NCBI GenBank assembly: GCA_013329905.1
Contig: DUJH01000038.1
Location: forward strand, 1-11,803
Origin: Candidatus Thalassarchaeaceae archaeon
GTDB lineage: Archaea > Thermoplasmatota > Poseidoniia > Poseidoniales > Thalassarchaeaceae
Direction of reading: 5' to 3'
DNA: 11,803 nucleotides
Numbering within the stretch: position 1 is the first letter of the stretch; the number at the start of each line of letters is the position of its first letter. Below are positions 7,977-11,803 of the stretch, in pieces. A program made the position numbers and the translations under genes. A model generated the notes under the pieces. That model saw only the letters and a list, made by a program, of their open reading frames with translations, searched no databases and was not told where the DNA came from.

Positions 7977-7992
7977 AACGCGCCGCAGCGTT
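7977..7992. promoter_or_regulatory. Hyphenated palindrome in the rtcB-alaS divergent spacer (proximal to rtcB)
   Basis: AACGC-N6-GCGTT, five-base perfect arms around gccgca, lies 29 bases upstream of the rtcB ATG. This is where a promoter or repressor-binding site for rtcB would be expected. Arms this short occur by chance, so the call depends on its pairing with the second palindrome of equal spacing at 8018. Confidence 0.3.
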
Positions 7993-8017
7993 ACAGACAA
8001 TCGCTTTCAAGACGGAC

Positions 8018-8035
8018 CAGCCGATGGGGCGGCTG
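8018..8035. promoter_or_regulatory. Hyphenated palindrome just upstream of alaS
   Basis: CAGCCG-N6-CGGCTG, six-base perfect GC-rich arms around atgggg, ends 14 bases before the alaS start codon. As DNA it could be a dimeric operator. As RNA it would be a hairpin immediately before the ribosome binding site at 8038-8043 and could modulate initiation. The spacer length matches that of the palindrome at 7977, but the arm sequences differ. Confidence 0.35.
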
Positions 8036-8037
8036 TA

Positions 8038-8043
8038 GAGGGT
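8038..8043 (+). promoter_or_regulatory. Ribosome binding site of alaS
   Basis: GAGGGT lies six bases before ATG 8050, a reasonable archaeal Shine-Dalgarno core and spacing. It supports ATG 8050 over the in-frame upstream GTG at 7963 and TTG at 7876; the TTG lies inside the rtcB coding region on the other strand. Confidence 0.5.
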
Positions 8044-8049
8044 CAATTG

Positions 8050-10908
8050 ATGACGTTCGGAGAGACCAACATCCCGTTCTGGGAGGAGTCGGGACACGAG
8101 GTTCGCATTTGCAAGGTCACCGGCCTTCGCTTCTGGTCACGAGACCCTGCGCGTACGACCTCTGGCGACACGGTTGAGGATTCATACACCTTCATCGGGA
8201 ACCCGATTATCGATGGCTTCCCGATGAGAGGAAAGGCGCTGAAAGACGCGATGCGCGAGGCTTTCCTCGGTTATTTCGAGCAGCGGGGTCATTCGCGTGT
8301 TGCTCCTTACCCCGTGCTCGCAAGATGGCGCGACGACATCCATCTAACGATAGCGTCGATCGCTGACTTCCAACCACATGTGACGAATGGGACTGTTCCT
8401 CCCCCGGCGAACCCTTTGGGAATTAGTCAACCTTGTATTCGTTTGACGGATGTGGCTGCAGTGGGCCGTTCTGGACGTCATTTGACGACATTTGAGATGA
8501 TGGCGCACCACGCCTTCAATCGACCTCAGGATGGCGAGGTGATTTACTGGATTGACCAATGCGTCCGGTATTGCGACGATATGCTGGTCAACACCTTTGG
8601 CGTTGCCCCTGCCGATATCACTTACATCGAAAATCCATGGTCTGGCGGCGGTAACGCCGGGCCCGCACTGGAAGTCATTGTTGGCGGGCTTGAACTTGCG
8701 ACTCTGGTTTTCATGAGTCTTGAGGAGCACGAGGACGGCGATGTCGAGATCAAAGGTCTTCGATACCGCGAGATGCCTCTACAAATCATCGATACGGGCT
8801 ATGGACTCGAGCGATTTTGCTGGGCTGCGGCTGGAACACCGACGATTTACGAAGCGATTTATCCCGAGTCGGTGGATTGGCTCAAGGGACTTGCTGGCTT
8901 CGATGAGATGGTTGTAGGGCTGGGGCTCGGAGTCGATACCGATGCTTTGCTCGCCGAGTTGTCTCAACTTGCTGGAATCCTCAATATCGATGTTGGGACT
9001 GATGTTGATTCATTGTATCAGCGACTCGCAGAGCGTTTGGCCGATGGCGGAGTTGAGATTTCAGTTGACGATCTCAAACGTGTGACTGAGCCGCTTTCCT
9101 CAATTTACGCCATTCCCGATCACATGCACGCGATATGCAACATGTTGGGCGATGGGCTGGTCCCGAGCAATGCCAAGGCGGGTTATCTGGCCCGCATGAT
9201 GGCGAGGCGAGTTTGTCGCATGAAGGGAGATTTGGGCATCGATGTGAGCCTTGCTGAATTAGGCAAGCACCACATGGACACTCACCTCGATATGACTGGA
9301 TTTGTTCAGTCGCGCGAAGGAATCCAGGCGATTCTCTCTCTGGAAGAAGCCCGTTATCACGAGATGCTACGCAAGGGTGAGGCGGCGGTCAGAACGGCTC
9401 TGCGCGATGTGGCAAAGGATGCCAGCGAAGCACCAGATGAGACGCTTTTCCGACTAGCCGAAGAGCGGGGACTAAACCCTGACATGGTAGTCTCGATAGC
9501 TCATGGACTAGGTTGGAACAATCTCTCGGTGCGAGTTGGATTTGCAGCCGATATGGCCGCACGCAATGCTGAGGGCACTAAGGCGGCGGCAAAAGGCAAG
9601 ACGAAGGAGAAAATTTTCCCAATCGGCCAGCCAACAACAATGCGTGATTATTACGCCGACACCAGCAAAACCGAGTTCCGAGCAACAGTTCTCCATTGCA
9701 GCCCAGTCAGCCCAGAGCAAATCGATTCACTCAATCTGTCTACAGAAGTAAGCATCACCCCAACCCATGCGGTAGTCCTCGACCGTACGCTATTCTATCC
9801 CGAAGGGGGAGGGCAACTCGGCGACCAAGGCACCCTCGGTGGAGCGAATGTAGCCGATACCCGCGTCGAAAATGGAGTCATCTTCCACCTTACCGACACG
9901 GCCCTCACAAGTGGCGAAGTCCAAGGCCAGGTCGACTGGAGCCGACGACGCCAACTGATGGACCATCATACCGCAGTTCACCTCGTCGGTGGTAGCGCAA
10001 GAGCACTACTTGGCCCCCACATCTGGCAAGCTGGTTCGAACAAGGGCGAGCGTTACGCCAGAATCGACCTCACTCACCACTCGCGCCTAACACGCGACGA
10101 TCTCGACCAAATCGAAGACCACGCCAATGAGATCATTAGCGCAAATCTAACCGTCGAAAAAATAGTATTACAGAGGGCCGAAGCCGACGCACGCTTCGGC
10201 TTCGAGTTGTACCAAGGTGGACCTCCTAAGCACAGCGAAATACGTGTGATCAAAATCGGCGACCACGATGTGCAAGCCTGTGGTGGAACGCATCACGACA
10301 ATGTGGGTGAAGTTGGCGAGTTACGCATCATTAGGTCGAGTCAAGTCCAAGACGGGGTCGAGCGTCTGCAAATCGTGGCAGGGGAGACGGCGCGTGAGCA
10401 CGCGAGGGCTCAAGAGCGATTGCTGAATGAGTCAAGTGAAGTCTTAGGCGTCTCGCCCGAAGACCTCCCTAACACGGTTTCGCGCTTCTTTGAAGAATGG
10501 AAATCACAACAGAAGAAAATCGAGGCACTTGAGGCTGAAATCGTTAGACTGAGGACTAGTGGAGGAGGCGATGGAGCTGTCGAAAAAGACGGGATCCGTT
10601 ACGCTGTGATGGAAGTTGCTGGAGATATGAAAGCTGTAATGGCAATGCTTGGACAACTTACACGTGACCCTGAGAACCCAACACTTGCAGTACTCGGCAC
10701 CAGAGATGGAGGGGGCAAACTCATCGTGGCTAGCACTGAGGGCTCTATTGTCGCACAGAAACACGATGCTACTGAAATTCTTGCAGCGATAGCTGGCCAC
10801 ATCGATGGCGGCGGCGGAGGTCGTCCCACAATGGCTCAAGGCGGCGGTTCCAATCCTGATGGAATCCCTTCTGCCCTCGATGCCGCTCGTGATTTACTCG
10901 GGTTGTGA
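8050..10908 (+). CDS. alaS: Alanyl-tRNA synthetase, archaeal type
   Basis: The 952-residue enzyme charges tRNA-Ala with alanine using ATP. Domains in order: a class II catalytic core with YPVLARWRDD (87-96), the QPCIRL...GRHLTTFEMMAHHAF motif 2 region (127-156), ENPWSGGGNAGPALE (194-208) and motif 3 DTGYGLER (248-255). The tRNA-recognition region follows, with DGLVPSNAKAGYLARMMARR (368-387). The editing domain comes next, with LFYPEGGGQLGD (581-592), the HxxxH zinc pair H640/H644 and the second pair C744/H748 in CGGTH; it removes mischarged Ser or Gly. A coiled coil (about 812-835) leads to the DHHA1-like C-terminal domain with its glycine motif GGGGGRPTMAQGGG (920-933). FWSRDP and the core sequences mark it as archaeal. 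In the N-terminal zinc knuckle usual in archaeal enzymes only C21 remains; the other positions are T24, S38 and E43. Start ATG 8050 is backed by an upstream GAGGGT. It is followed after four bases by an aminotransferase gene, indicating an operon. Confidence 0.97.
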   Translation: MTFGETNIPFWEESGHEVRICKVTGLRFWSRDPARTTSGDTVEDSYTFIGNPIIDGFPMRGKALKDAMREAFLGYFEQRGHSRVAPYPVLARWRDDIHLTIASIADFQPHVTNGTVPPPANPLGISQPCIRLTDVAAVGRSGRHLTTFEMMAHHAFNRPQDGEVIYWIDQCVRYCDDMLVNTFGVAPADITYIENPWSGGGNAGPALEVIVGGLELATLVFMSLEEHEDGDVEIKGLRYREMPLQIIDTGYGLERFCWAAAGTPTIYEAIYPESVDWLKGLAGFDEMVVGLGLGVDTDALLAELSQLAGILNIDVGTDVDSLYQRLAERLADGGVEISVDDLKRVTEPLSSIYAIPDHMHAICNMLGDGLVPSNAKAGYLARMMARRVCRMKGDLGIDVSLAELGKHHMDTHLDMTGFVQSREGIQAILSLEEARYHEMLRKGEAAVRTALRDVAKDASEAPDETLFRLAEERGLNPDMVVSIAHGLGWNNLSVRVGFAADMAARNAEGTKAAAKGKTKEKIFPIGQPTTMRDYYADTSKTEFRATVLHCSPVSPEQIDSLNLSTEVSITPTHAVVLDRTLFYPEGGGQLGDQGTLGGANVADTRVENGVIFHLTDTALTSGEVQGQVDWSRRRQLMDHHTAVHLVGGSARALLGPHIWQAGSNKGERYARIDLTHHSRLTRDDLDQIEDHANEIISANLTVEKIVLQRAEADARFGFELYQGGPPKHSEIRVIKIGDHDVQACGGTHHDNVGEVGELRIIRSSQVQDGVERLQIVAGETAREHARAQERLLNESSEVLGVSPEDLPNTVSRFFEEWKSQQKKIEALEAEIVRLRTSGGGDGAVEKDGIRYAVMEVAGDMKAVMAMLGQLTRDPENPTLAVLGTRDGGGKLIVASTEGSIVAQKHDATEILAAIAGHIDGGGGGRPTMAQGGGSNPDGIPSALDAARDLLGL

Positions 10909-10912
10909 GTAA

Positions 10913-11803
10913 ATGGTCGAGCAAGTCGATGTCTCTGAGCGCGCTGCTGCTATTGAGTATGCGATTAGAGATGTTGTAGTTCCAGCAGTCGAGTTGGAGA
11001 AGCAGGGACACGAGATAATTCGACTCAACATAGGCGATCCTCTTGCCTACGAGGGATTGCCAACTCCAACTCATATGATTGATGCTTACAAACGAGCATT
11101 GGATTCACAGGACAATGGCTACGGCCCGTCCTACGGTTTGCCTGCACTACGCCAAGCGATTGCATCCGCCGAGACGGGCAAGGGATGGCCTTGCTCAGAA
11201 GACGATGTCTATGTCACCCACGGAGTAACCGAAGCTCTGCAAATCATCTTCGCTGCTTTCCTTGAAGAAGGCACGAAAGTTCTCGCTCCCGGACCTCACT
11301 ACCCTCCTTACATGGCCTATCCGCAGATGTATGGGGCCACGACGGTCGAATACAGGATGGATCCGACAGACGGTTGGTGCATTGATTTGGATGATATACG
11401 TCAAAAAATGGACGACAGCGTCCGACTTTTGGTGCTAATCAATCCGAATAATCCAACCGGAAACGTCGCAACCGCGGCCGAGATTGACGCAGTTTTCGCT
11501 ATCGCCCGCGATTATCCTAAGTGCACGATTATCGCTGACGAAATTTACGACGGGCTCGATTTCACTGGTTCGCTTGTATCCCTTGCCTCCCGATCAACCG
11601 ATGTCCCCGTCATCACTCTCAATGGAGTATCGAAGGTCTACTTCGCCCCCGGTTGGCGCATTGGCTACATGGCTTGGCATGACCCTGAGGGAAGACTCGC
11701 ACTCGTTCGTGACGGGGTAGAGAGGCTTCTACGCAGCAGACTTTGCGCAAGCACACCAGCTCAGCACGGGTTCCTTGCAGGACTTACCGAGGACAGGGGT
11801 TGG
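10913..11803 (+). CDS. Class I/II PLP-dependent aminotransferase, alanine transaminase-like, 3' end missing
   Basis: The window holds the first 297 residues; families of this type run to about 390-400, so roughly 100 are missing. Fold-type I features are clear. YGPSYGLPALRQAI (70-83) is the N-terminal substrate and dimer region. A PLP-contact glycine segment (THGVTEA) is near 102-108. NPNNPTG (177-183) has the PLP-binding Asn180. ADEIYDGLDF (208-217) has D209 and Y212, which hold the cofactor. NGVSKVYFAPGWRIGYM (237-253) has K241 as the Schiff-base lysine. The SKVYFAPGWRIGY form closely resembles archaeal alanine aminotransferases such as that of Pyrococcus, so pyruvate plus glutamate to alanine plus 2-oxoglutarate is the likely reaction. 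Aspartate or aromatic amino acid use cannot be excluded. The ATG follows the alaS stop by four bases with no strong Shine-Dalgarno site, suggesting co-transcription and perhaps translational coupling. Confidence 0.9.
   Translation, partial: MVEQVDVSERAAAIEYAIRDVVVPAVELEKQGHEIIRLNIGDPLAYEGLPTPTHMIDAYKRALDSQDNGYGPSYGLPALRQAIASAETGKGWPCSEDDVYVTHGVTEALQIIFAAFLEEGTKVLAPGPHYPPYMAYPQMYGATTVEYRMDPTDGWCIDLDDIRQKMDDSVRLLVLINPNNPTGNVATAAEIDAVFAIARDYPKCTIIADEIYDGLDFTGSLVSLASRSTDVPVITLNGVSKVYFAPGWRIGYMAWHDPEGRLALVRDGVERLLRSRLCASTPAQHGFLAGLTEDRGW

Noticed and set aside
7949..7978. TTG start at 7978 adding ten residues to RtcB.
   Set aside because: ATG 7948 is available and the family N-terminus fits without the extension, which is a basic, low-complexity stretch.
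7876..8049. In-frame upstream extension of alaS to a TTG at 7876 or a GTG at 7963.
   Set aside because: The TTG start would overlap rtcB, the encoded residues do not resemble the AlaRS N-terminus, and GAGGGT six bases before ATG 8050 supports the shorter start.

Overview
The window looks like a chromosomal segment of a planktonic euryarchaeon, most likely Marine Group II (Candidatus Poseidoniales) or a close relative. This rests on three things. The alanyl-tRNA synthetase is of the archaeal type. There is a very large single-anchor surface protein with an acidic tail. Genes are tightly packed with short spacers and few bacterial-style ribosome binding sites. The taxonomic call is inference; no rRNA or other decisive marker is present. 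No tRNA, rRNA, CRISPR array, insertion sequence or phage gene was recognised.

Layout. (1) Positions 1-4917, plus strand: the 3' part of a giant secreted, membrane-anchored protein made of beta-rich modules, ending in one transmembrane helix and a Tyr-containing acidic tail. (2) Positions 4918-5069: a spacer with a plausible TATA box and a short hairpin. (3) Positions 5070-5240, plus: a 56-residue coiled-coil microprotein. (4) Positions 5274-5903, minus: an AlkA-type DNA glycosylase. (5) Positions 5950-6447, plus: a membrane-anchored His-rich domain protein, divergent from the glycosylase. (6) Positions 6476-7948, minus: the RNA ligase RtcB. (7) Positions 7949-8049: a divergent promoter spacer with two hyphenated palindromes. 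(8) Positions 8050-10908, plus: alanyl-tRNA synthetase. (9) From 10913 to the window end, plus: an alanine-type aminotransferase, cut by the window edge.

Functional links. The clearest is the alaS-aminotransferase pair, four bases apart, which joins alanine supply or turnover to alanine charging onto tRNA. RtcB, which joins tRNA exon halves after splicing and repairs RNA, faces alaS across a shared promoter region, so the right half of the window is a tRNA-centred neighbourhood. The left half has a cell-surface theme (giant anchored protein, His-rich anchored protein) interrupted by a DNA-repair gene.

Nothing here amounts to a demonstrable new multi-gene system. The parts most deserving of follow-up are the coiled-coil microprotein with its structured leader, the His-rich anchored domain, loss of three of the four zinc-binding cysteines at the AlaRS N-terminus, and the paired palindromes between rtcB and alaS.
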